64,000 bases of DNA from Gemmatimonadota bacterium. Its GTDB lineage: Bacteria > Gemmatimonadota > Gemmatimonadetes > Longimicrobiales > Gaopeijiaceae. Below are positions 47,547 through 54,942 of this stretch, one piece after another. Each line of letters begins with the position of its first letter. Position 1 is the stretch's first letter. The stretch is from NCBI GenBank assembly GCA_030428885.1, contig JAUIEJ010000003.1, positions 1 to 64,000 of the forward strand, read 5' to 3'. The translations under genes were made by a program, and so were the position numbers. The notes beneath the pieces were generated by a model that was not told the origin of the DNA, made no database searches, and was given only the letters and a program-made list of their open reading frames with translations.

Positions 47547-48871
47547 GACGCGGCGGCGGTGAAGCCCGCCTCGACGCCTCCCGGCGTCCCGTCCAGGAGG
47601 ATCACCTCCACGTCGGCTCCGGGTTCCAACGCCGCGATCCCCTCGGGCACCACGGCCAGGCCCCGAGCCGGGCCGAGACTCTGGACCAACCCCGAGCCCG
47701 GGTGCCCGGCGAAGCGGGCCACGGGGCGGGGGTCGTCCCCCTCGGGGGTGAGCACCACCCGATGGAAGTGGCAGAGGCGGGCGGTGGAGTGGAGTCGCTC
47801 CCCGGCCCGGGCGCGGATCACCGGGAGGTGGGGGGCGGGGTCGCCGGAGAGGCGGCGGATCAGGGGCCGGACGAAGAGCTGGAAGGTGACCCAGGCCGAG
47901 GCCGGATTGCCGGGAAGGGAGAGGAGGGGCAGGGCGGGGCCGCCCCCGGGGCGGGGGAGTCGACCGTAGGCCAGGGGGCTCCCGGGGCGGATCCGGACCC
48001 GCCAGAAGTCCACCTCCAGACCGTCGTTCTCCAGGGTGCGCTTCAGGATGTCGGCTTCCCCCATGGAGGCGCCCCCCACCGTGACCACGATGTCGGCGTC
48101 GGCCGAGCGGGCCAGGCACCGGCGCACGTCGTCGGGGTCGTCCCGGGCCGGGCCCGGCAGCCGGGGTCGGCCCCCGGCCTCCCGCACCGCCGCCGCCAAC
48201 ATGGGGCCGTTGGTGTCGGGGATGGCCCGCCCCTCCACCACGTCCTGGAACGACGACAGGGGGCGGAGTTCGTCGCCCCCGGTGAGGACCAGCACCACCG
48301 GTTCCCGGTGCACGGGCACGGGGTCGACGCCCGCCGCCGCCAGGGCCGCGATCCACCCCGGGGTGATGCGCGTGCCCCGGGGCACCACCACGTCGCCGGG
48401 CTCCATGTCCTGGCCCCCCGGGCGCACGTTGCGCCCGGCGTCGTGGTCGGAGCGGATCCGCACCCGTCCCGGCGTGCCGGCCTCGCCGTCGGTGTGCTCC
48501 ACCCGGATCACCCCGTCGGCTCCGGGGGGGAGGGGGGCGCCGGTCATGATCCGGCACGCCTGGCCGGCACCCAGGGGGGGAAGCTGGGCCGATCCGGCCA
48601 GAATGCGCCCCACCACCTCGAGCTCCACCGGGGCCGTCTCGGAGGCGCCGGCCACGTCCCGAGCCCGCACGGCGTAGCCGTCCATGGCCGAGTTGTCCCA
48701 CGGGGGCAGGCGGGCTCGAGCCCGGGCGTCTTCGGCCAGGGTCCGCCCCGGGGCGTCGGAGAGGGGCACCGCCCCGGCGGTCAGGGGCGCCCACCCGTCC
48801 AGGACCCGCGCCCGGGCCTCGTGGACGCCGAGCCAGTCGGCGTCCCGGCTCTCGAAGGAGGGCGCCCTCAC
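47543..48871 (-). CDS. moeA: Molybdopterin molybdenumtransferase MoeA
   Basis: Inserts molybdate into adenylyl-molybdopterin. 442 residues: PPWDNSAMDGYAVRARD in domain I, the MoCF domain with VVLVLTGGDELRP and VTVGGASMGEADIL, and SLPGNPASAWVTFQLFVRPLI before domain IV. The GTG at 48871 is chosen because upstream codons overlap the barrel protein gene. No other cofactor gene is adjacent. A molybdenum enzyme is encoded at the end of the window (63.2 kb). Confidence 0.95.
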   Translation of the reverse strand: MRAPSFESRDADWLGVHEARARVLDGWAPLTAGAVPLSDAPGRTLAEDARARARLPPWDNSAMDGYAVRARDVAGASETAPVELEVVGRILAGSAQLPPLGAGQACRIMTGAPLPPGADGVIRVEHTDGEAGTPGRVRIRSDHDAGRNVRPGGQDMEPGDVVVPRGTRITPGWIAALAAAGVDPVPVHREPVVLVLTGGDELRPLSSFQDVVEGRAIPDTNGPMLAAAVREAGGRPRLPGPARDDPDDVRRCLARSADADIVVTVGGASMGEADILKRTLENDGLEVDFWRVRIRPGSPLAYGRLPRPGGGPALPLLSLPGNPASAWVTFQLFVRPLIRRLSGDPAPHLPVIRARAGERLHSTARLCHFHRVVLTPEGDDPRPVARFAGHPGSGLVQSLGPARGLAVVPEGIAALEPGADVEVILLDGTPGGVEAGFTAAAS

Positions 48872-48878
48872 GACCGAC

Positions 48879-49568
48879 CTAGAACCGCCAGGCCAGGCCC
48901 ACGGAGAGCGCGCGGTTCGACATCCACTCGTCCTCCGGAATCCCCACGAAGCCCCGCTCCTCGTCCCGCCAGCCCGACGGATAGCCGAGCTTGTAGAGCA
49001 GGAGTCCCCCTTCGGCCCGAAGCATCCACCGGTCGGAGAAGGCGAAGCGGAACCCACCCCCGAAGGTGCCGGTGAAGCGGGTCCCGTACTCGTAGCGGTC
49101 CCCCTCCTCCAGCAGGAAGTCCTCGTCCTGGTCTCCCAGGGTGTCGAACGAGATGCCGCCGCCGAGGAACGTGTAGGGTTGGATCCGGTGCCAGCTCCGG
49201 CGGCCCGTGAGGGCGAACTGCAAACGGGCCTCCAGGATCACGAGCCGGACCTCGGCCTCGTCCACCACCCGGTCACCCTCGGCCCGGGCCGGATTCACCA
49301 CGTCCCGGGGCCCGAAGGTGGTGGTGGTGGAGCCCTCCAGGGAGAAGGCGTTGGATACCACCACGGCGTACCGGGCGCCCACGAACTGCTGGTCGCCGGG
49401 TCCGAAGCCGAAACGCCCCGGATCGGTGTCCAGGATTCCGGCGTAGAGGCTGACTTCCTGCCCCTTCTCCATGTAGCGGTAGGGGGAGGGCACGTCCTGG
49501 GCGGCCATGCCCCCGGGGTGGACGGCGAGAAGGACGGCGAGGGCGAGGAACGGTCGAAGCCGGTACAT
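48879..49568 (-). CDS. Outer-membrane beta-barrel protein
   Basis: 229 residues. A signal peptide ending GGMAAQD and a C-terminal strand ending in SVGLAWRF (terminal Phe) show a barrel for the Bam machine. Alternating strands include EVSLYAGILDTDPGRFGFG, ARLQFAL, GGGFRFAFSDRWMLRAEGGLLLYKLG. About eight strands are likely. Function is not recognisable. It lies seven bases before moeA, so the two share a transcript. Confidence 0.82.
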   Translation of the reverse strand: MYRLRPFLALAVLLAVHPGGMAAQDVPSPYRYMEKGQEVSLYAGILDTDPGRFGFGPGDQQFVGARYAVVVSNAFSLEGSTTTTFGPRDVVNPARAEGDRVVDEAEVRLVILEARLQFALTGRRSWHRIQPYTFLGGGISFDTLGDQDEDFLLEEGDRYEYGTRFTGTFGGGFRFAFSDRWMLRAEGGLLLYKLGYPSGWRDEERGFVGIPEDEWMSNRALSVGLAWRF

Positions 49569-49594
49569 GGATTCCGGATGGGAGTGGCGAGGCT

Positions 49595-49612
49595 GGACCC
49601 GTCCACGGGTCC
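49595..49612. promoter_or_regulatory. Hairpin in the shared upstream region at 49.6 kb
   Basis: GGACCCG (49595-49601) and CGGGTCC (49606-49612) form a 7-bp stem with a TCCA loop, 27 bases upstream of the barrel-protein start (minus strand). It could be a leader structure. A second stem CTGCT/AGCAG is at 49617-49631. Confidence 0.3.
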
Positions 49613-49651
49613 GTTCCTGCTACACGAGCAGTCGGTCGTTCGTTTCCCGGG

Positions 49652-49680
49652 TCGGCACGGAGGGCCCGACGGTGTATCTT
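49652..49680 (+). promoter_or_regulatory. Probable promoter with -10 TATCTT before the zinc-ribbon membrane protein
   Basis: TCGGCA (49652-49657), a 17-base spacer and TATCTT (49675-49680) lie in the divergent gap. Transcription would start near 49687 and leave a leader of about 110 bases. The leader contains a 9-base tandem repeat at 49714-49731. Confidence 0.35.
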
Positions 49681-49713
49681 GGAACCGAGTCCCCGGGTTC
49701 GGTGCATGAATCC

Positions 49714-49731
49714 TTCCGGACGTTCCGGACG
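49714..49731. repeat. 9-base tandem duplication TTCCGGACG in the leader of the zinc-ribbon gene
   Basis: TTCCGGACG occurs twice without a gap (49714-49722 and 49723-49731). A TATAGG follows at 49732 and could be a second -10 element. Function unknown. Confidence 0.6.
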
Positions 49732-49798
49732 TATAGGGACGGGTATGTGGCGGGTCGATCTCGGCTCGCGCGAACGACGACGGAGGCCACGGGCGCCC

Positions 49799-50605
49799 AT
49801 GATGCGCTGTTCCACCTGCGGGGAGCGACTCTCTCCCGACACCGACCGCTGCCCCACCTGTGGGACGGCGGTCCCCCGGGCCCAGGCCCCGGCGCGTCTC
49901 GACGGACCCATGGCCGGTGCGATGCAGGGCCCCCAGCGGTGCCCCCGGTGCGGGTATCAGGGACAGGGTGTGCCCTACTTCAGCCGCACGGGCCACGTGG
50001 GACTCCTCATCGGCGTCAGCCTCTTCACCTACGGCCTCGGCGGACTCGCCTACTGGCTGGCTCGACGGCGCCACTACATCTGCCCGAACTGCGGGCTGGG
50101 GTGGGAGCACGCCGCGCGGGCTCTGCCGTCGTCCACCGGCGGGCGGGGCGGGGCCGTGGCCCTCCAGGAAGCCGACACCCCCCTCCCGTCGGGAGGCGTG
50201 AAGCGTCGAGTCCTGGGTGCGGCCATGATCCTCTTCGCCTCGTTTCTCATCATGATGGGGATCATCGAGGTGGAGGCCGCCGCCGTCATCGTGGGAAGCG
50301 TCTTCGGCGCCGGCGGGTCGGGCATGTTCTTCTGGGGGTGGAAGGCCCTGCAGGAGCGCCGGCAGGCCCTCACCACCGGACTGCAGCGCAAGATCCTGCG
50401 CCTGGCCACCAAGCGGGGCGGGACCCTGACCGTGACCGAGGTGGCCGCCGACCTGAACCTGTCGCTTCCGGCGGCGGAGAAGGTGCTGCTCCAGATGGAC
50501 GACGGGTTCCGGGTGCGGTCCGACGTGACCCGCGACGGGATCCTCCTCTTCGAATTCCCCGAGGTGCTCCACCGGAAGCGGCTGGAGTCGGGGGGTACGG
50601 CGTAG
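49799..50605 (+). CDS. Zinc-ribbon membrane protein with winged-helix-like C-terminus
   Basis: 268 residues, not recognised as a known family. CxxC pairs at about 4/7 and 18/21 form an N-terminal zinc ribbon; another ribbon has 48/51 and 95/98, split by a hydrophobic hairpin (GHVGLLIGVSLFTYGLGGLAYWLA). A two-helix membrane segment follows at about 150-190. The last 75 residues (LQRKILRLATKRGGTLTVTEVAADLNLSLPAAEKVLLQMD, in part) look like a small winged-helix fold. The first ATG of the MMRC start is used; the frame is open further upstream. It could be a membrane-bound regulator, but no target is visible. Confidence 0.75.
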   Translation: MMRCSTCGERLSPDTDRCPTCGTAVPRAQAPARLDGPMAGAMQGPQRCPRCGYQGQGVPYFSRTGHVGLLIGVSLFTYGLGGLAYWLARRRHYICPNCGLGWEHAARALPSSTGGRGGAVALQEADTPLPSGGVKRRVLGAAMILFASFLIMMGIIEVEAAAVIVGSVFGAGGSGMFFWGWKALQERRQALTTGLQRKILRLATKRGGTLTVTEVAADLNLSLPAAEKVLLQMDDGFRVRSDVTRDGILLFEFPEVLHRKRLESGGTA

Positions 50606-50608
50606 CCG

Positions 50609-51463
50609 TCAGGCGGCTGGACGGCGGGACCGGGTGAGGCGCAGTCCCCCGAGAATCACGGTCGCCCCCACGAGCTGGAGGAGCTGGGGGCGTTCCCCCA
50701 GCGCCACCCACGCCGCCCCCAGGGCCACCACCGGCACCAGGTTGGAGTAGACGGCGGTGCGGCTGTTGCCCAGGCGCTGAACGCCCCGGTTCCACAGGGC
50801 GTAGGCCACGGAAATGGAGAGGACGCCGGCGTACACCACGGTGAACCAGAGGCCCGGGGAGTAGCTCCCCACGTCCTGCCCCAGGAGGGGGACGGCCCCC
50901 ATGGCCACCACGCCCACCGTTCCGATCCAGAGGGTCCACGCCGTCACCGGCATGGCGCCGTAGCGGCGCACCAGGGGGCGGCTTCCCACGGTGTAGGCCG
51001 CCCACGCCCCGGACGCCGCCATCATGAGGAGGTCGCCGGTGAGGGTGTCGGCGCCGAACGACAAGCCCCGGCCACCCACCACCACCAGTCCCATGCCCAC
51101 GATGGTGGAGGCCACGCCGATCCAGACCCGACCCCCGGGGCGCTCCTGGCCGGTGAGCACCGACAGGAGCACGGTCCACGCCGGGCTCGTGGCCAACACC
51201 AGACTGGCGTTGCCCGCCGACGTCCGGGCCACCCCCAGGATGAACAGCAACTGGTAGACCACGTTGCCCAGGAGTCCCAGGGCGATCACGGCCCCCACGT
51301 GACGGCGCTCCAGGCGCAGGTCGACCCCCATGCGGCGCACCAGGACGAGAAGGGTCAGGGCCGCCAGGGGAAAGCGCAGGGCGTTGAACGCCAGCGGCGG
51401 CACCACGTCCAGGGCGGCTTTGATCAGGGGGAAGTTCACCCCCCAGATGACGGCCAGGACCAC
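50609..51463 (-). CDS. EamA/DMT-family transporter, start uncertain
   Basis: Ten-helix inner-membrane transporter of the drug/metabolite superfamily with two EamA halves: VVLAVIWGVNFPLIKAALD near the N-terminus and ASGAWAAYTVGSRPLV at the start of the second half. Substrate cannot be predicted. No ATG or GTG stands before the first helix in a usual place. A GTG at 51463 puts the start inside that helix, while the frame is open to an ATG at 51688, which would overlap the divergent gene and its promoter. A rare CTG at 51526 is another option. 284 residues from the GTG. The stop is three bases from the convergent zinc-ribbon gene. Confidence 0.8.
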   Translation of the reverse strand: MVLAVIWGVNFPLIKAALDVVPPLAFNALRFPLAALTLLVLVRRMGVDLRLERRHVGAVIALGLLGNVVYQLLFILGVARTSAGNASLVLATSPAWTVLLSVLTGQERPGGRVWIGVASTIVGMGLVVVGGRGLSFGADTLTGDLLMMAASGAWAAYTVGSRPLVRRYGAMPVTAWTLWIGTVGVVAMGAVPLLGQDVGSYSPGLWFTVVYAGVLSISVAYALWNRGVQRLGNSRTAVYSNLVPVVALGAAWVALGERPQLLQLVGATVILGGLRLTRSRRPAA

Positions 51464-51541
51464 CAGGCCGATCTCGGTGCTCCGGGAATCCCCGTGGGAG
51501 AGGGGCGGATCGGAGGATGCGCTCAGCGTGCGCGTTCCGTA

Positions 51542-51571
51542 TTGCGGGGTGCGGGTTTGCGATCCTACTAT
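51542..51571 (+). promoter_or_regulatory. Probable promoter of the large TPR protein
   Basis: TTGCGG (51542-51547), an 18-base spacer and TACTAT (51566-51571) end 38 bases before the ATG at 51610. Start of transcription near 51578. This is one of the better promoter matches in the window. Confidence 0.5.
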
Positions 51572-51609
51572 GGAGGAGACGCCACGGGAAGCTACTCGAA
51601 ACGCCGTCC

Positions 51610-53340
51610 ATGTCCACGACCACGCCGGTCCTTCAACTCGGGGATCACCGCAGCCGCCGCGACCGGCGGCTCCGGAATACGCTCGCACTCCTGGAGTTCG
51701 ACGCGCGCCGCATGCGTCTGGCCTCCCAACTGGCCGACCTGCTGGGGCGGGTGGGGGGAGACCGGGGGGTGCTCGCCTGGGTCGACGAGTTCGATCCCGT
51801 GGCGCCCCGGGCCCACATCGTGGTGGACCTGCTCCGGGATCGACCCCGGCGGGAGCTCGAACTGGCCCCTCTCCTGGACGCGTGGGACCGGGGCGTGCCG
51901 GGCATCCTGGATCTGCCCGAGGCCCCGCGCCCCGGCCGGACCACTCCGGGCAGCCTCGCCGTGGTGTCTCTCGGCAGCGACGGACGGCGGGCCTGGTTCG
52001 CCCTGGTGGAGGGATCCCACCCGCGCAAACCCTTCTCCACCGCCCTCGTCGACGAACTGGCCTTCCGTTCTGGGGCCATCGCCGGTGAGTTGCTCCATCC
52101 CGAGGACGGAGAGGCCTTCGCCGGGTGGGGCGCCCTGGCCGGTGCCGCGGGCTCCGGCGACCCGGCGTCGGGAGAGCGCTCCACCGTGCGGTTCATGGTG
52201 CTGCGATTCCTCCGTTCCGCCCTGGCCGACGACCTGGTGCCGGACCCGGAGACCCTGGACGAACGGATCGATCTTCTGGGCGATGAAGTGGAGCCGTGGC
52301 GGGACGACCCCGAAGGCGCCGTGTGGGCCCGGGTCCTGGACGCCGTGGCCCACCGTCACCTCGACGAGCTCGAGTCGGCCTGTCACGACCTGGGGGCGCA
52401 GACCGCCGACGCCGGAGAACACGGGGCGGCGGTCGAGGCCTATCGGGCGGCCCACGAACTGGCGGTGGCGGTGGGCGACGTGGACGGAGCCGGGCGGGCC
52501 GCCCGGAGCCTGGGGCGCACCCACCGGAACGTCGGCGCCTGGGACGAGTCCGAATCGTGGTACACCACCGCGGTGTCCCTGGCCCGGGTCGCGGGCGACC
52601 TCGAGGCCGAGGCCGTGGCCGTGGACGGGTGGGCGAACACGCTCCGGGTGAAGGGGGCGTTCCCCCGGGCTCGGCGACTGCACGTGCGGGCGCTGGACCT
52701 CGCCCGGCGGTCGGGCTCGGCGTACGCGGTGGGGTCCGCGCACCACTCGCTCCTGACCCTGTCGGCCATGACCGGCGACCGGGATCAGGCGGTGGAACAC
52801 GGCTGGGCCGCCGTGGAATCGTACGCCGAGCCCCGGGACCAGTTGCGGGCGCTGGTGTCGGTGGCCGCTGCGCTCGTGGAGGCCGGCGACGCCGAGGTGG
52901 CCGAACGGGCCTACGCCGTGGCCCTTCGCCACGTGGTCGAGCCCTACTACCATCTCTTCGCCCTGGACGGATACGCCCACGCAGCGGCCCTGCAGGGCGA
53001 CCGCCAGGCGTATCTGGAGCGCACGGCGGCGCTGGACGCCGTCGACTGGCGCCCCGGGGGACCCGACTTCGAGGGCCAGGTCTACCTGTATCGGGGCCGG
53101 GCCTGGGCCCACCTCGGCGAGCCCGTCGAGGCCCGCCGCTGGTTCCGACGCGCGCTGGACTTCTCCGAGGCCCAGGGTCTCAGCCAGACCCTCTTCGCGG
53201 CCCAGGACGGGCTCGACACCCTGGACGCCGGCCACGCCCCCGCCGCCCGCCAGCCGGTATCCGGGGATGCGCGGTCGAGAGCGCGGGCATTCGACCGGCT
53301 CGAGCGGGCGGACCGGAGGCTGGCGGGCGTGGGCGGGTGA
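51610..53340 (+). CDS. Large TPR-repeat protein of unknown role
   Basis: 576 residues with no signal peptide. The first 240 or so are not recognised; they contain LEFDARRMRLASQLADLLGRVG and the segment VWARVLDAVAHRHLDELESACHDLG leading into repeats. From about 260 onward there are six to eight TPR pairs (AAVEAYRAAHELAVAVGDVDGAGRAARSLGRTHRNVG, DQAVEHGWAAVESYAEPRDQLRALVSVAAALVEAGDAEVAERAYAVAL, in part). It resembles TPR sensor parts of large regulators, but I see no DNA-binding domain, kinase or NB-ARC motif. It has its own promoter and a convergent lipoprotein gene five bases after its stop. Confidence 0.75.
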   Translation: MSTTTPVLQLGDHRSRRDRRLRNTLALLEFDARRMRLASQLADLLGRVGGDRGVLAWVDEFDPVAPRAHIVVDLLRDRPRRELELAPLLDAWDRGVPGILDLPEAPRPGRTTPGSLAVVSLGSDGRRAWFALVEGSHPRKPFSTALVDELAFRSGAIAGELLHPEDGEAFAGWGALAGAAGSGDPASGERSTVRFMVLRFLRSALADDLVPDPETLDERIDLLGDEVEPWRDDPEGAVWARVLDAVAHRHLDELESACHDLGAQTADAGEHGAAVEAYRAAHELAVAVGDVDGAGRAARSLGRTHRNVGAWDESESWYTTAVSLARVAGDLEAEAVAVDGWANTLRVKGAFPRARRLHVRALDLARRSGSAYAVGSAHHSLLTLSAMTGDRDQAVEHGWAAVESYAEPRDQLRALVSVAAALVEAGDAEVAERAYAVALRHVVEPYYHLFALDGYAHAAALQGDRQAYLERTAALDAVDWRPGGPDFEGQVYLYRGRAWAHLGEPVEARRWFRRALDFSEAQGLSQTLFAAQDGLDTLDAGHAPAARQPVSGDARSRARAFDRLERADRRLAGVGG

Positions 53341-53345
53341 TCGCG

Positions 53346-53483
53346 TCAGTTCCCGGTGGTGGGGAAGCCTTCGCACAGTTCGGGGTTCGTCTCGCAGTCG
53401 TCGTCCCCGGCCGTGGGGGAGCTGCATGCCGCGAAGGTGAGGGAGGCGACGAGCATCAGGGCCGACAGTCGGAAATACCGCAT
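53346..53483 (-). CDS. Small lipoprotein, 45 residues
   Basis: Start MRYFRLSALMLVASLTFAAC ends in a lipobox (FAAC, Cys 20). The mature part is only about 25 residues, with two further cysteines (DDDCETNPELCEGF) that may form a disulfide. A GGAG sequence lies about eight bases before the ATG. The frame is open further upstream, but a signal peptide right after the internal Met decides the start. Function unknown. Confidence 0.65.
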   Translation of the reverse strand: MRYFRLSALMLVASLTFAACSSPTAGDDDCETNPELCEGFPTTGN

Positions 53484-53623
53484 GGGGGTTCTCCAGGAGC
53501 AGGGATGGAAGAACAGCGTCTCGGTGCGACGCCTCGGAGTGTGCCCCCATGGACGGATCGGACGGGCATCGTTTCCGTCGTCGACTATGTCTTTTCCGAA
53601 CATGAACCCTTCGCGCCGCCGTC

Positions 53624-54424
53624 ATGGCCCTGACGGCCGTGGTGACGCGGGACCCCGAAGTGGAGGATCGTGCCCGGGCCGCTCTCGACCCGGATCGGCA
53701 CGACGTCCTCACCACCCGGACCCTCTCCTTCGCCCGGAGGCAGCTCCGGGAACGGCCCGTCTCGGCGCTGGTGGTGGACTCCCGCGAGCTTCCGGGATCG
53801 CCCCGGCGGGCGGCGGCGGTCCTCCAGGGGGTGTGGCGACAGTTCCCCTCGGTGCCGGTAGGGGTGCTGGCGTCGGCCCGGGAGCCGCTTCTGCTCCACG
53901 AACTCGGCGTGGTGGGGCTGCGCCATCTGGGCCTCCGGGAGGAGGGCGGCGCCCGGGCGTTTCGCCGGCTCCTCCTCGATCTGCTGGGTGAGGTCGCGGC
54001 GGCGCGGGTGGTTCGACACCTGTCTCCCGTGCTGCGGCGGACCCACGTCGACATCGTGCGGGCGGCGATGGATCTCACCCACCGCTGTCCGGGGGCCGAG
54101 GACTTCGCCGCCGAGTTCGGGGTCACCCGCCCCCACCTGAGCCGGGTGCTCCGGGAGGCGGGGCTGCCGTCGCCGGGCCAGCTCCTGGGGTGGGCCCGGA
54201 TGCTTCACGCGGGGCACTGGCTTCCGGATCCGGGCCGGTCGGGAGAAAGCGTGGCGCGTCAGCTCGAGTTCGCCAACGGATCGACCTTCCGCCGGTCCCT
54301 GCGAACGTACGTGGGTGTCACCCCCACCGAACTGGCGGCGTCGGGGGGGCTGGAGCGGGTGCTGAACGCCCTGGTGCAGGATACGGGACTCGCGGCGGCC
54401 TCTCCCGTCCAGCGGGTCGCCTGA
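53624..54424 (+). CDS. AraC-type transcriptional regulator with receiver-like N-terminal domain
   Basis: 266 residues. The C-terminal 110 form an AraC double HTH (AEDFAAEFGVTRPHLSRVLREAGLPSPGQLLGWARMLHAGHWL and VARQLEFANGSTFRRSLRTYVGVTPTEL, in part). The first 120 follow the receiver pattern: VVTRDPEVEDR, ALVVDSRELPG with Asp 52 where the phosphoacceptor would be, and VPVGVLASA for strand 4. The lysine of the usual YLxKP is missing, and only one or two acidic residues stand near the N-terminus, so it is probably a degenerate receiver. No kinase is adjacent. It precedes two small paralogous genes by one base. Confidence 0.82.
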   Translation: MALTAVVTRDPEVEDRARAALDPDRHDVLTTRTLSFARRQLRERPVSALVVDSRELPGSPRRAAAVLQGVWRQFPSVPVGVLASAREPLLLHELGVVGLRHLGLREEGGARAFRRLLLDLLGEVAAARVVRHLSPVLRRTHVDIVRAAMDLTHRCPGAEDFAAEFGVTRPHLSRVLREAGLPSPGQLLGWARMLHAGHWLPDPGRSGESVARQLEFANGSTFRRSLRTYVGVTPTELAASGGLERVLNALVQDTGLAAASPVQRVA

Positions 54425-54425
54425 G

Positions 54426-54650
54426 GTGCGGCGCTTCGACGACGACGAGGGCCGGAGTTGGGAGGTGGTGGCAGGGAGGGAGTCCTGGGGGGCCCTCTTC
54501 GCTATCTTCGTACCGGTGGCCGCCGGCCCCGACGTGCGGCAGGCCCCCCTGGTCGCGGCCTCGTACGAGGAGGCCGTCGCCCTCTTCGACCGCTTGGACG
54601 ACGGGGCGCTCCGGGATCTCCTGGCGCGCTCCGAACCCAAGCAGCTCTGA
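54426..54650 (+). CDS. Small conserved-looking protein, paralogue A
   Basis: 74 residues, GTG start one base after the regulator stop. It begins RRFDDDEGRSWEVVAGRESWGALFAIFVP and ends LFDRLDDGALRDLLARSEP. It aligns with the next gene over its whole length: both have R-x-FDD-x-x-GR-x-W-x-V at the start and a helix ending in LRxLL/RRRL. No known domain is visible. Probably cytoplasmic. I believe similar proteins occur in Gemmatimonadota, but this is memory, not a search. Confidence 0.75.
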   Translation: MRRFDDDEGRSWEVVAGRESWGALFAIFVPVAAGPDVRQAPLVAASYEEAVALFDRLDDGALRDLLARSEPKQL

Positions 54651-54681
54651 CCTCTCCACCGGCCCGGGGCCGGAGGGAACC

Positions 54682-54942
54682 ATGCGCGAGTTCGACGATC
54701 GGCAGGGACGGACCTGGGTGGCCACCGTGGCCGAGACCCGGGGTTCGGACTACAAGGGACGCTACCACCTGGTGATGCGGCCCCCCGACGGTGGCGACGC
54801 GGTGGAGCTGGTCGACGTGCGCTGGAATTCGGAGCGCACCGCGGCACGGACCCTCTCCACCATGTCGGTGGTGGAACTCCGTCGCCGGCTGCGCTCGGCC
54901 CGGGGCCGCAGTCCCGAGGGAGAGGCCGCCGGGGTCGCGTGA
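54682..54942 (+). CDS. Small conserved-looking protein, paralogue B
   Basis: 86 residues. MREFDDRQGRTWVATVAETRGSDYKGRYHLVMRPPDGGDAVELVDVRW, in part, looks like a small beta-sheet domain; then NSERTAARTLSTMSVVELRRRLRSARG is a helix. GGAGGG eight bases before the ATG is a strong Shine-Dalgarno. Its stop overlaps the aminotransferase GTG by four bases. The pair suggests a recent duplication or a heterodimer. Confidence 0.78.
   Translation: MREFDDRQGRTWVATVAETRGSDYKGRYHLVMRPPDGGDAVELVDVRWNSERTAARTLSTMSVVELRRRLRSARGRSPEGEAAGVA

Noticed and set aside
54502-54507. TATCTT as a promoter before the second small protein
   Set aside because: Lies inside the coding sequence of the first small protein and encodes conserved-looking residues.
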